A stretch of 12,225 nucleotides of DNA, taken from contig DBKH01000049.1 of the NCBI GenBank assembly GCA_002297815.1, positions 37,582-49,806 on the forward strand, given 5' to 3'. The notes under the pieces were generated by a model. The model saw nothing but the letters and a program-made list of their open reading frames with translations, was not told the DNA's origin and ran no database searches. Origin of the DNA: Bacteroidales bacterium UBA755. GTDB lineage: Bacteria > Bacteroidota > Bacteroidia > Bacteroidales > UBA932. This document shows, in pieces, positions 1 to 7,293 of this stretch. A program made the translations under genes and the position numbers. The first letter of the stretch is position 1. Every line of letters starts with the position of its first letter.

Positions 1-429
1 GAGCTCGGCAAGATCTCCAAGGCTGTCCTCTTCAACGACATCCTTGAGAAGGAGTTCAAGAAGATCGGCATGAAGGTTAAGACACGTCCAGTTGAGATTG
101 GCTACGATGTTCGTTGCCAGGATCCTGTGGCTTACGACCTTTCTTACTGCACAGAGCTCGCTCTCGGAGTTTATGAACTCTTCTCAAAGGGCGAGACTGG
201 TTGCATGGTCTATGTTGACGAGAACGGCAACGCGCAACCTCTTTACCTGAAAGATCTTCAGAACGCTGAGGGTAAGATCCCTCCTCGCCGCGTGGACATC
301 GATGGCGGAATCGCCCGCAACTACTACGGACACATCTGCCACTACATCACTCCTGCTGACTACGAGGCCGCCAAGGCTTACGTTGCCAATCCAGAGGAGT
401 ACGACTTCAAGAAGATCCTTAACTGGTAA
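1..429 (+). CDS. Phosphofructokinase family protein, C-terminal part (probably PPi-dependent type), 5' partial
   Basis: The reading frame is open from base 1 (ELGKISKAVLFND...) to a TAA at 427-429, so 142 C-terminal residues are visible and the start lies left of the window. The segment PVEIGYDVRCQDPVAYDLSYC resembles the C-terminal sugar-phosphate-binding part of long phosphofructokinases, especially the diphosphate-dependent enzymes (I/LGY.xRCxDP followed by a helix). The later GKIPPR and the ending NPEEYDFKKILNW fit a complete C-terminus. The enzyme would phosphorylate fructose 6-phosphate in cytoplasmic glycolysis. The phosphate-donor site lies outside the window, so PPi versus ATP use cannot be read here. 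Codons are strongly C-ending and uniform, as in highly expressed genes. The gene converges on the amylase gene 22 bp away and is followed by a strong terminator. The family call is from remembered motif similarity. Confidence 0.7.
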   Translation, partial: ELGKISKAVLFNDILEKEFKKIGMKVKTRPVEIGYDVRCQDPVAYDLSYCTELALGVYELFSKGETGCMVYVDENGNAQPLYLKDLQNAEGKIPPRRVDIDGGIARNYYGHICHYITPADYEAAKAYVANPEEYDFKKILNW

Positions 430-451
430 GACTTGAATATGTGAGGTTCAG

Positions 452-2020
452 TCAATTGATCCTCATCATCGCACAGTCGTCAGATGACACTTCGACCTCG
501 ATTCGGGTTTCCGGATCGAGGTTTTTTATGTACAGATAATCGACTGCTTCCTTAGGGAGCAAGATGGAAAGTTTTTCGGTTGGGCGGCACTTCGACAAGC
601 TCAGTGACCGCCGAAGCGACTCTGCGCCTGAAAAATTGCAGACAAAAAGCCAGGTCTGCAAGCCGTCACCACGGAGAAAAGCGAAATGCCTATCAGGGTC
701 AAAGCCTGGCGAATCATAGTTGCAATAGCAAAGGTCGAACGTCTTTCCAGAAGCCACGGCAGGAACTGACACTGCCATATTCAAAAACCTCCGCCACTTT
801 TCAAGAAGCGCTGCTTCATCCGAAGTAAGTCCCTCATTTTTATGAATATACTCAATCAGCCTCTCGATTGACGGAATCTTCCACCAATCGAATATGGTTG
901 TTTTGCCGTCACGGCCACTGAACCCTTCCGCATCCATCCCACGCTCCCCGATCTCCTCACCGAAATAGATCATGTAAGGAGCCGTGTTTAGGAATATTCC
1001 TGCACCCAACGCTGCGAAAGTCCTCTGCGCGTCCTTACCAAAGAAATCGGAGGCAAAACGCTGCTCGTCATGGTTCTCAAGGAAGTTCAGCATCCTCGGC
1101 TGCAAATCGCCCAGAAACTGCCAGTTCCATGTCAGACTTTTGGCTGTACCATGTCCTTCTACTACAGATCTGACGGAATCATAAAATCCAGACTTATCGT
1201 ACAAGAAATCAAAGTCCACTTCGCGGATGTATTTGGCATAGAGTTCTTTTTGATAAACTTCTGCTATGAAGATGATTCCGGGAAATTCACTTTTGACCTT
1301 TTGAATAAGCCAGTTGAAAAACTGCCAAGGCACCATCTCAACCATGTCGCAGCGGAATCCGTCAACACCTTTACGGCACCAGAAGCGGACAATTTCGTAC
1401 ATTTTGTCCCACGTTTCCGTGTGAAAGTCACAGTAATTCAGCCTTATGGTCTCGTACCAATCGTTAATGGAAGGGGAGGACGAGAATGAATTGCCAGATG
1501 CCTTAGCCGGGTTTTCGTAATATGTCTGATTGTCAAAAGGAAGCTTAAGAGACTGGCCGGGATAGTAGTAGAAATCATTCTCAGGTCTCCAATGGACAGA
1601 AGGATCGTCCTTCGCTCCCAAGGGTTCTATCTCAGGATGTGCCAAGCCTACTTTGCCATAATCCCTTGACACATGATTGGGAATAAAATCAATTATCACA
1701 TTTAGTCCTGCATCGTGAGTGCGTTTAAGCAAAGACTCAAACTCACTCATTCTTTCTCGCTGATTGTCTGCAAGATACGGATTTACATCATAGTAATCTG
1801 TGATCGCATAAGGGGAACCAGCATTCCCTTTTACTATTTGTCTGTCGGAAGCCTCGCACCCTTCTGACGCGACAGTAGTCGCATGCCGAATGACACCTGT
1901 GTACCAGACATGGCTCACACCAAGCGAACTTAAATACGACAACGTCTCGTTGTCAAATTCATTAAATTTACCTTTTCCCCACAATCTAGGAAGAACCTGA
2001 TAGAAAATCTTTTTACCCAT
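452..2020 (-). CDS. Cytoplasmic alpha-amylase family glycoside hydrolase (GH13)
   Basis: The 522-residue protein carries all four GH13 conserved regions in order. Region I is DFIPNH (111-116), region II is GFRCD (221-225) with the nucleophile Asp225, region III is FIAEV (251-255) with the acid/base Glu254, and region IV is FLENHDE (313-319) with Asp318. It should therefore cleave or rearrange alpha-1,4-glucans such as glycogen or maltodextrins. It starts MGKKIFYQVLPRLWGKG with no signal peptide, so it probably acts in the cytoplasm. The (beta/alpha)8 barrel spans roughly 1-415 and a C-terminal beta domain follows. Residues about 469-481 (RRSLSLSKCRPTE) come from a palindromic REP-like element at 583-612, probably an insertion in a surface loop. 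The 3' end also contains the terminator of the convergent gene. The ATG lies 2 bp after the stop of the receiver/PPDK_N gene, which indicates co-transcription. Exact GH13 subfamily and linkage preference cannot be assigned. Confidence 0.92.
   Translation of the reverse strand: MGKKIFYQVLPRLWGKGKFNEFDNETLSYLSSLGVSHVWYTGVIRHATTVASEGCEASDRQIVKGNAGSPYAITDYYDVNPYLADNQRERMSEFESLLKRTHDAGLNVIIDFIPNHVSRDYGKVGLAHPEIEPLGAKDDPSVHWRPENDFYYYPGQSLKLPFDNQTYYENPAKASGNSFSSSPSINDWYETIRLNYCDFHTETWDKMYEIVRFWCRKGVDGFRCDMVEMVPWQFFNWLIQKVKSEFPGIIFIAEVYQKELYAKYIREVDFDFLYDKSGFYDSVRSVVEGHGTAKSLTWNWQFLGDLQPRMLNFLENHDEQRFASDFFGKDAQRTFAALGAGIFLNTAPYMIYFGEEIGERGMDAEGFSGRDGKTTIFDWWKIPSIERLIEYIHKNEGLTSDEAALLEKWRRFLNMAVSVPAVASGKTFDLCYCNYDSPGFDPDRHFAFLRGDGLQTWLFVCNFSGAESLRRSLSLSKCRPTEKLSILLPKEAVDYLYIKNLDPETRIEVEVSSDDCAMMRIN
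496..527 (+). terminator. Intrinsic terminator of the phosphofructokinase gene, inside the convergent amylase gene
   Basis: An 11-bp stem pairs 496-506 with 511-521 (one T-G wobble, otherwise Watson-Crick). It has a 4-nt loop (507-510) and is followed at once by six T residues (522-527). This is a textbook Rho-independent terminator for plus-strand transcription, about 65 bp after the stop at 429. No A-run lies on the left side, so it is not expected to work for the minus strand. It sits wholly within the amylase coding region, near the C-terminal residues DPETRIEV. Confidence 0.85.
583..612. repeat. REP-like palindromic element inside the amylase gene
   Basis: GGCGGCACT (583-591) pairs with AGTG(A)CCGCC (603-612), giving a 9-bp stem with one bulged A at 607 and an 11-nt loop. 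The core CTTCGACAAGCTCAGTGACC matches, from memory, a palindrome that recurs in many bacterial genomes, including Bacteroidota. Such elements are often spread by REP-associated (RAYT) transposases. On the minus strand it is read in frame as RSLSLSKCR, a peptide that looks foreign to an amylase beta domain. I see no second copy in this window. Confidence 0.6.
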
Positions 2021-2022
2021 AA

Positions 2023-4950
2023 CTAGAAACCAATCAATGCCTTGCCCTTGTTCCGATCAATAAAGCCAATCAAACCTCCGATCTTAAAGACTTTTACAAA
2101 CTCACCATCATACTCACACACTTGACTTACTATAGCGTCAAAATCTATCATTCCCGAACCAGCATACTGATCTACAGACAGATAACCTACGCCAAGTGAA
2201 GTAATATTTTGAAAGAAATGCGTCCCTTGACTAGGATCAATGCGAAAACCGTCAATGCCATATTCAACAACCATCTTAGCGGAAGATATGTCGGTCCATG
2301 ACACAGGCACGCCAAGAGTAGGAATGGATGAACCCCATCTTCCTGGCCCGACAAGGAAATATGTCTTGCCTTCTGCACTCATTCGAGAGTTGATCTCTGA
2401 GACCTCATCAGCCATAAGCTGTGTCTTCATCTTATCAAATGAGTCTGGAAGTATAATCACTATCCGTGATGATTCAGTAAAATAACCATTACCCAAGGCA
2501 TTATCGCTGATAATCAATTTATTGGAAACAATCGCCTCCGCATCCTCAATCGTGGATGTTTGAGAACCTATTCCACTGGACACAGGACGGACTTGAAGGA
2601 GCTTTAGATCAGCTGCGACGCCTCCCGAAGACTTGACTGGATCAACTGCAAACTCAATCTCGACCTCACTCATCAACTCGTCCCGGCATATTGACATAAT
2701 CTCCGACAGTGCCTTTGCAAGAGGGAATCTGTCATATTGGAATATCCCGTCGAAGGACACAACCCTCGGCCCACGGATTCCTATCCCCGGCACCATTCTG
2801 TCATCCAATGCATTATAGGTCGAAGCAACTAATCCAGGATGATCGTAACTGTTTAATGCATCAGAAACAGGAATCCGCCTCAAATTGACTCCATCGTTCT
2901 TCGAAATCTTAAAGGCTGACGGGCTTAAGTCAAGCACAAACATCTCATTCTGAGTGTCTCTCTGCGCTAGTTTCGGGTTGGATAGTTGAAGAATCTTTTT
3001 GGGATGGAGAGGGTCCACACGCAATGTCCGCCCTCCATCCACAACTGTCTTTCCCAATCCAAAGGCCACATTAAGGACTCCATCAGAAGCTTTCTCTGCC
3101 CCAATAGGATAAGAGTTCAAAGACCTTCCAACTCCTGACATCATAGGATAGAAATCGTGTCCGTGAACAGTTCCGCAGATAGTCTGAACAATCACAGCCA
3201 TCTTTTCTTCGCCCAAAAGGTTGCCACTAGCTTGGATGTAATTGCGGCTTCCTTTGAAATAAGTTGATGCATAGACACTTTTGATAGCTTTTCCCAACTC
3301 CCTTAGCATCCTGTCCTTATTCTCGACAGGTGGGCACATGTAAGTGGCATAGACTCCGGCAAACGGTTGATAATTACTATCTTCCAACTTAGAACTTGAT
3401 CTGACTGCCAATGGGCAATCAACAGTGGCAAGGAATGCCTTAAGGTTTTGAATCAGCTCTTCCGGAAGGGTTGATGCCACAAATTCCGAGAGAATTTCGT
3501 CATCGGACAGTTCAGCATCAATGACGTACTGGAGCCCATTATCGATGATGAACTTGTCGAACCAATCTGTCGTCAGAACAATAGTTCTCGGAATGGAAAC
3601 AGTTAGGCCTTCGTATTTATCAGTCAATGAATGTTTTTGAATAAGATGGTTGAGAAAGGCCAATCCTCTAGCCTTGCCTCCCAAAGAGCCCTCGCCAACC
3701 CGTGAGAACCAGTAATAATCCTCATAGGAATCCTTATGAAATTCTGTGATAATTCCTTGGCCGATACTCCTATGATAACGACGAATATTGTCCAAAAGGA
3801 ACTCCCGGAACTCATCAGCATTTGTGTGGTGTTCAGCCCTGAAGGTTTCAGCCAAATTGAACAATCCTCTGGCATACAACCATTTGGAGAACATATTCCT
3901 AGAAGTGTTGCTCATCAGTACGTCATCTGGAACATCATAGATAATCTTCTCTAATTGGGAAAGACTCGCGGCCCTTCCGCACTCATTGCCTCTAGAGTCC
4001 CTGAACACGAAGTCTCCGAAACCGAACTCTTCCTTCATGTAATCCTCAAGTTGGAGGAAAAGCGTGCTCGAATATTTCTTTAGAAAGCCAACTCCCAATT
4101 TCATAGCAGTCTCCGCCACGCTACCTTGGGAGGATTGGAGCAATACTGGCATCAAGGGATCATATTCACGAATCCTTTTGACCAGATCAATTCCCGCGTC
4201 AAGTTTCTCCGTTTTGGGATCATCCCCTTTATGATAAACCATCCCAACATCAGAGATTACCCCTAGCAGGTTACGTCTGTATTTTTCGAAATATTCTATT
4301 GCCTCCTCCAGACATGTGGCAAGGAATATCTTAGGTCTTGATCTCTTACGGTATTTCTTTTGGTCTTCGTTTAGGGATTCGGTCAGAAACTCTCGGCTTT
4401 GGGTAAGGATAATCTTGTATAATTCAGGCAGATAGTTCGAGTAGTAACGAATTGAATCCTCGACAAGCAAGATGCCCTTTACCCCCACCTCAAAAACATC
4501 ATTCTCAGCATTGGCCGCATCCTCTAAAAGCTTGACAATGGCAAGAATCAAATCAGCATTCCCATGCCAGCTGAAAACAAAGTCAACTCCATCGTGAGAA
4601 GCCACCAAAACCCTCTGTCTTACGGCCTTGGAATAATGAATAAGAAGAATAAAAGGAATCTTGAGCCCTTCTTGCTTCAACTGTGAAGCGAAAGGGAATA
4701 TTCCTTTGTCTTGCTCATTGTACATGCAGATGACCATGTCAATCTCCGCATCACTACAAATGAGATCTTTTGCTTCTTGTGAGGAATTAGCCCAAATGAA
4801 TTTAGGTGGGTTACTCAAGTTAAGATCTCTGTACTCATTTCTCACTTGATTCTCAATGCGTCCGTCCTCTTCAAGGGCAAATGCATCATAGTTGCTACAG
4901 ATCATCAAAATCTTCCTGATTCTGGATCTCATCAAGGATTCTTCGTTCAT
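2023..4950 (-). CDS. Two-receiver plus PEP/pyruvate-binding (PPDK_N) domain protein of unknown function
   Basis: From the ATG at 4950 the protein has 975 residues. Residues about 11-140 form a degenerate receiver-like domain. Residues about 158-310 form a second receiver that looks complete: ILLVEDS (160-166) with the acidic pair, ISDVGM with phospho-acceptor Asp234, and Lys291/292. A PEP-synthase-type ATP-binding domain follows: LGGKARGL (423-430), AVRSSS (515-520, Arg517), EIEF (764-767) and LQVRPV (785-790). The last 185 residues contain GPGRWGSS (868-875) and SQGTHFFQN (His911), but no TSH phospho-histidine swivel domain or PEP-binding TIM barrel as in PpsA or PPDK. It may transfer phosphate to an unknown acceptor under receiver control; this is inference. 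An in-frame TTG at 4980 would add 10 residues. I prefer the ATG because the purine-rich AACAAAACGAACGCA precedes it and a -7-like box overlaps the TTG. Stop is TAG, 2 bp before the amylase. Confidence 0.82.
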   Translation of the reverse strand: MNEESLMRSRIRKILMICSNYDAFALEEDGRIENQVRNEYRDLNLSNPPKFIWANSSQEAKDLICSDAEIDMVICMYNEQDKGIFPFASQLKQEGLKIPFILLIHYSKAVRQRVLVASHDGVDFVFSWHGNADLILAIVKLLEDAANAENDVFEVGVKGILLVEDSIRYYSNYLPELYKIILTQSREFLTESLNEDQKKYRKRSRPKIFLATCLEEAIEYFEKYRRNLLGVISDVGMVYHKGDDPKTEKLDAGIDLVKRIREYDPLMPVLLQSSQGSVAETAMKLGVGFLKKYSSTLFLQLEDYMKEEFGFGDFVFRDSRGNECGRAASLSQLEKIIYDVPDDVLMSNTSRNMFSKWLYARGLFNLAETFRAEHHTNADEFREFLLDNIRRYHRSIGQGIITEFHKDSYEDYYWFSRVGEGSLGGKARGLAFLNHLIQKHSLTDKYEGLTVSIPRTIVLTTDWFDKFIIDNGLQYVIDAELSDDEILSEFVASTLPEELIQNLKAFLATVDCPLAVRSSSKLEDSNYQPFAGVYATYMCPPVENKDRMLRELGKAIKSVYASTYFKGSRNYIQASGNLLGEEKMAVIVQTICGTVHGHDFYPMMSGVGRSLNSYPIGAEKASDGVLNVAFGLGKTVVDGGRTLRVDPLHPKKILQLSNPKLAQRDTQNEMFVLDLSPSAFKISKNDGVNLRRIPVSDALNSYDHPGLVASTYNALDDRMVPGIGIRGPRVVSFDGIFQYDRFPLAKALSEIMSICRDELMSEVEIEFAVDPVKSSGGVAADLKLLQVRPVSSGIGSQTSTIEDAEAIVSNKLIISDNALGNGYFTESSRIVIILPDSFDKMKTQLMADEVSEINSRMSAEGKTYFLVGPGRWGSSIPTLGVPVSWTDISSAKMVVEYGIDGFRIDPSQGTHFFQNITSLGVGYLSVDQYAGSGMIDFDAIVSQVCEYDGEFVKVFKIGGLIGFIDRNKGKALIGF

Positions 4951-5002
4951 TGCGTTCGTTTTGTTGCTAGCGAATTGCAAATTACGAAAAAATCATGGAA
5001 TA

Positions 5003-5033
5003 TTAACGAGAAAAACGAGTTAACAAGAAAAAC
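5003..5033. repeat. Direct repeat in the gap upstream of the receiver/PPDK_N gene
   Basis: TTAACGAGAAAAAC (5003-5016) is repeated as TTAACAAGAAAAAC (5020-5033), 13 of 14 bases identical with a 17-bp period. The pair fills much of the 83-bp gap between the methyltransferase stop (5034) and the ATG at 4950. On the minus strand it is a T-rich tract ahead of a sequence TAATTTG (4978-4984), which resembles a TAnnTTTG -7 box with one base missing. No -33 TTTG stands at the right distance. It could be a regulator site or merely low-complexity spacer. Confidence 0.4.
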
Positions 5034-5783
5034 TCAACCTCTACGACGGAACTCTGCAATTGTTATGGCTGTTGCAACAGCTGCATTTAATGATTCCGAA
5101 CCTCTTTCGTTCCGAGGCCAAGAAGGAATGAAAAGCCTGTCAGTCACCAATTTGCCTACTTCCCGTGAAATACCTTTGGATTCATTTCCTATCACGATGA
5201 CGGAAGGAGCATGCAAGCCAGTTGACAAATCTTTAGTGTAGATGTCTTCTCCATCAAGGAAAGTTCCATAGACATTGCCTTTAGTCGATGCCACAGCCTC
5301 ACAAAGATCACAGATGTCGCAATAATGGAATTTAACTCTGAATATGGCTCCCATCGTGGACTGAACAACCTTGGGGTTGAACAAGTCCACCGTGTCCTTA
5401 GAGGCGAACACTGCATCAATTCCGAACCAATCCGCTGTCCGGATGATCGTACCGAGGTTGCCAGGGTCCCTTATGCCATCAAGAGCGAGAAACAGACCTT
5501 TATTCGGAAGCTTATCAATCTGAAATTCCTCTATTTCCAGATCCAACGGTTTTTTAACCAAAGCCAAGACCGGAGAAGGGGAGGATAACTGACTCAATCT
5601 CTCCATCACAGTCTTGCCGACCTCTTCTTCACGATAGACCCGGCTTACGGTGAACGAAGATCTCAATGCCTCCTCTACCATCTTTTCCCCTTCAACGACA
5701 AAAAGTTCGTTCTCATCCCGGAACTTCTTCTGTTCCAAGGATTTGACGAACTTTATCTCATTGTGAGAAACAGGTAAAGGCAT
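5034..5783 (-). CDS. SpoU/TrmH (SPOUT) family RNA methyltransferase
   Basis: The 249-residue protein has the N-terminal SpoU substrate-binding region (about 20-95, including ELFVVEGEKMVEEAL) and the three SPOUT catalytic motifs. Motif 1 is DGIRDPGNLGTIIRTA (102-117) with Asn109 and Arg115, motif 2 is VIGNESKGIS (197-206) with Glu201, and motif 3 is SESLNAAVATAI (229-240). These build the trefoil-knot S-adenosylmethionine site of 2'-O-ribose methyltransferases, so an rRNA or tRNA ribose is the likely substrate. The length fits the RlmB/TrmH-like branch, but the target nucleotide cannot be read from sequence. The ATG at 5783 follows the arginine decarboxylase stop by 3 bp, so the two are probably one transcript. 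In other Bacteroidota, as I recall, a SpoU gene commonly lies near the TamL gene; here only the decarboxylase lies between them. Confidence 0.9.
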   Translation of the reverse strand: MPLPVSHNEIKFVKSLEQKKFRDENELFVVEGEKMVEEALRSSFTVSRVYREEEVGKTVMERLSQLSSPSPVLALVKKPLDLEIEEFQIDKLPNKGLFLALDGIRDPGNLGTIIRTADWFGIDAVFASKDTVDLFNPKVVQSTMGAIFRVKFHYCDICDLCEAVASTKGNVYGTFLDGEDIYTKDLSTGLHAPSVIVIGNESKGISREVGKLVTDRLFIPSWPRNERGSESLNAAVATAITIAEFRRRG

Positions 5784-5786
5784 AAC

Positions 5787-7181
5787 CTAGAACCCCAAAA
5801 TCTTCAGCATAGACTCAGAACTCTGCTCAGGGGCAAAGATTCTTGTGGTAATCTTCCCATCCTTATCCTTGTCGATGAGGATGTGCTTAGGTGAAGGCTG
5901 GAGACAATGCTTGACTCCGCCATACCCTGAAATGGCCTCTTGATAAGCTCCCGTGTGGAAAAATCCGATGTAAAGCGGGTCCCTTCTGTTCTTCATCACC
6001 GGCAGGAAGATAGCGTTGGAGTGTGCCTCTGAATTGTAGAAGTCTTTGCTGTCGCAGGTAAGCCCACCGATGAACACCCTATGATATTCCTCATTCCATT
6101 TGTTGATAGGGAAGAGGATGAACCTCTGATGAAGTCCCCATGTGTCTGGAAGGCTCGTCATGAAAGAGTTGTCTATCATGTACCAGCACTCGCGATCATT
6201 CTGCTGCTTGACATCAAGCACTTTGAATATGGTCGCGCCACTCTCACCGACAGTAAAGTTGCCAAACTCAGTGTAGATGTCCGGAACCTGCACCCCGTGG
6301 GAGTCGCAGACTGATTTGATCTGATAGACGATCTCTTCGATCATGTATTTATAATCATAATCAACTGCCAAAGAGGTCTTTATAGGAAGACCGCCTCCGA
6401 TATTCAATGAATCCAGGTCGGGGCAGATCTGCTTAAGGTCGCAGTAGAGGTTTAAGCAACGCGCCAACTCGTTCCAGTAGTAGGAGGTGTCCCTTATGCC
6501 AGTGTTGATGAAGAAATGGAGCATCTTCAGCTTGAACTTAGGGTTCTTACTGATTCCATTGCGGTAGAACGGAATGATGTCCGAGTATCTGATGCCGAGA
6601 CGGGACGTGTAAAAATCGAACGATGGTTCCTCTTCAGAAGCGATTCTGATGCCTAACTGGGTAGGTACCTCAATCAGGTCGTCAAGATCCTCCAGTTCGT
6701 TCTTGTTGTCCAGGACCGGAATGATGTTGTGCCAACCCTCGTTGAGCATGTGAGCGATGTTTTCAATGTACTGAGGCCTCTTGAAACCATTGCAGATGAT
6801 AATCAGATTCTTGTCAACAAGTTTATCTTCCTCCAGTTTACGAATCAGATCAAGGTCGTAGGCTGATGATGTCTCCAGATGGACATCACTCTTGAGCGCC
6901 TGCTCAATGACAAACTTGAATTGAGAACTCTTAGTGCAGTAGCAATAATGATGGTCGCCCTCATAGCTAACCTTAGACATCGCGTTGCGGAACATTCTCT
7001 TTGCCCTATGGATCTGTGAAGTGATCTTCGGAAGATAGGTGAGTTTCAACGGTGTACCATACTGTTTGATGATTCCCATCATGTCAATATCATTGACAAA
7101 AAGATTGCCGTCTTCAACTCTAAATTCGTCCTGTGGAAAATCAAAAGTCTGATCCACAAGATCGATGTACTTGTTCTTCAT
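5787..7181 (-). CDS. speA: Arginine decarboxylase, fold-III PLP enzyme (short Bacteroidota form)
   Basis: The 464-residue protein belongs to the alanine-racemase-fold Orn/DAP/Arg decarboxylases. YCYCTKSSQ places the PLP Schiff-base lysine at Lys84. LHFFINTG (221-228) is the equivalent of the HFHxGS strand, NIGGGLPIK (260-268) is the phosphate-binding loop, TEFG (304-307) replaces the usual EPGR, and GGLTCDSKD (372-380) carries the catalytic Cys376. HTGAYQ (409-414) is the C-terminal tyrosine motif. It closely resembles, from memory, the roughly 465-residue proteins annotated as arginine decarboxylase across Bacteroidota; the longer SpeA form is near 630 residues. The product would be agmatine for polyamine synthesis in the cytoplasm. 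Another basic or carboxylated amino acid as substrate cannot be excluded. It is first in the minus-strand block, with its own TAnnTTTG promoter at 7258-7265 and an untranslated leader of about 70 nt. Confidence 0.82.
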   Translation of the reverse strand: MKNKYIDLVDQTFDFPQDEFRVEDGNLFVNDIDMMGIIKQYGTPLKLTYLPKITSQIHRAKRMFRNAMSKVSYEGDHHYCYCTKSSQFKFVIEQALKSDVHLETSSAYDLDLIRKLEEDKLVDKNLIIICNGFKRPQYIENIAHMLNEGWHNIIPVLDNKNELEDLDDLIEVPTQLGIRIASEEEPSFDFYTSRLGIRYSDIIPFYRNGISKNPKFKLKMLHFFINTGIRDTSYYWNELARCLNLYCDLKQICPDLDSLNIGGGLPIKTSLAVDYDYKYMIEEIVYQIKSVCDSHGVQVPDIYTEFGNFTVGESGATIFKVLDVKQQNDRECWYMIDNSFMTSLPDTWGLHQRFILFPINKWNEEYHRVFIGGLTCDSKDFYNSEAHSNAIFLPVMKNRRDPLYIGFFHTGAYQEAISGYGGVKHCLQPSPKHILIDKDKDGKITTRIFAPEQSSESMLKILGF

Positions 7182-7257
7182 CCTAAAAAAACTGTAAACC
7201 TATAATGTTCGACATAAGTAATGAACCACCGAGAGAGCTTTCCCCGGCTTCAGCGTG

Positions 7258-7265
7258 CAAATATA
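7258..7265 (-). promoter_or_regulatory. Bacteroidota-type promoter (-7 box) for arginine decarboxylase
   Basis: On the minus strand the bases read TATATTTG, a perfect TAnnTTTG box. A TTG (7290-7292) stands 24 bp upstream as a possible -33 element, a little farther than the usual spacing of about 20. Transcription would begin near 7251, leaving a leader of about 70 nt (7182-7251). I see no clear riboswitch or attenuator in that leader. Confidence 0.6.
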
Positions 7266-7293
7266 GGTACGAAAATTAATATTTTGGCGCAAT

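Noticed and set aside
451..452. Terminator for the minus-strand block downstream of the amylase
   Set aside because: The palindrome at 496-521 has a T-run only on the plus-strand side, and the 22-bp gap 430-451 holds no hairpin. The end of this transcript is not visible.
580..828. 82-codon plus-strand open frame containing the REP-like element
   Set aside because: It is antisense to the amylase C-terminal domain, and its composition is what reverse reading of that gene gives.
1070..1489. 139-codon plus-strand open frame antisense to the amylase gene
   Set aside because: It lies wholly opposite a well-supported GH13 gene and overlaps its catalytic motifs. It has no recognisable domain and no promoter-like sequence before it.
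4978..4980. TTG as start of the receiver/PPDK_N protein
   Set aside because: The ATG at 4950 has better upstream context. The ten extra residues (MQFASNKTNA) match no domain.
4846..5241. 131-codon plus-strand open frame spanning the gap near 5000
   Set aside because: It is antisense to the ends of two strongly supported genes and has a low-complexity central part. It is a shadow frame with no family features.
7182..7257. Possible riboswitch or attenuator in the decarboxylase leader
   Set aside because: Only a short wobble-rich hairpin can be drawn and there is no T-run or known riboswitch core. I see nothing to support a call.
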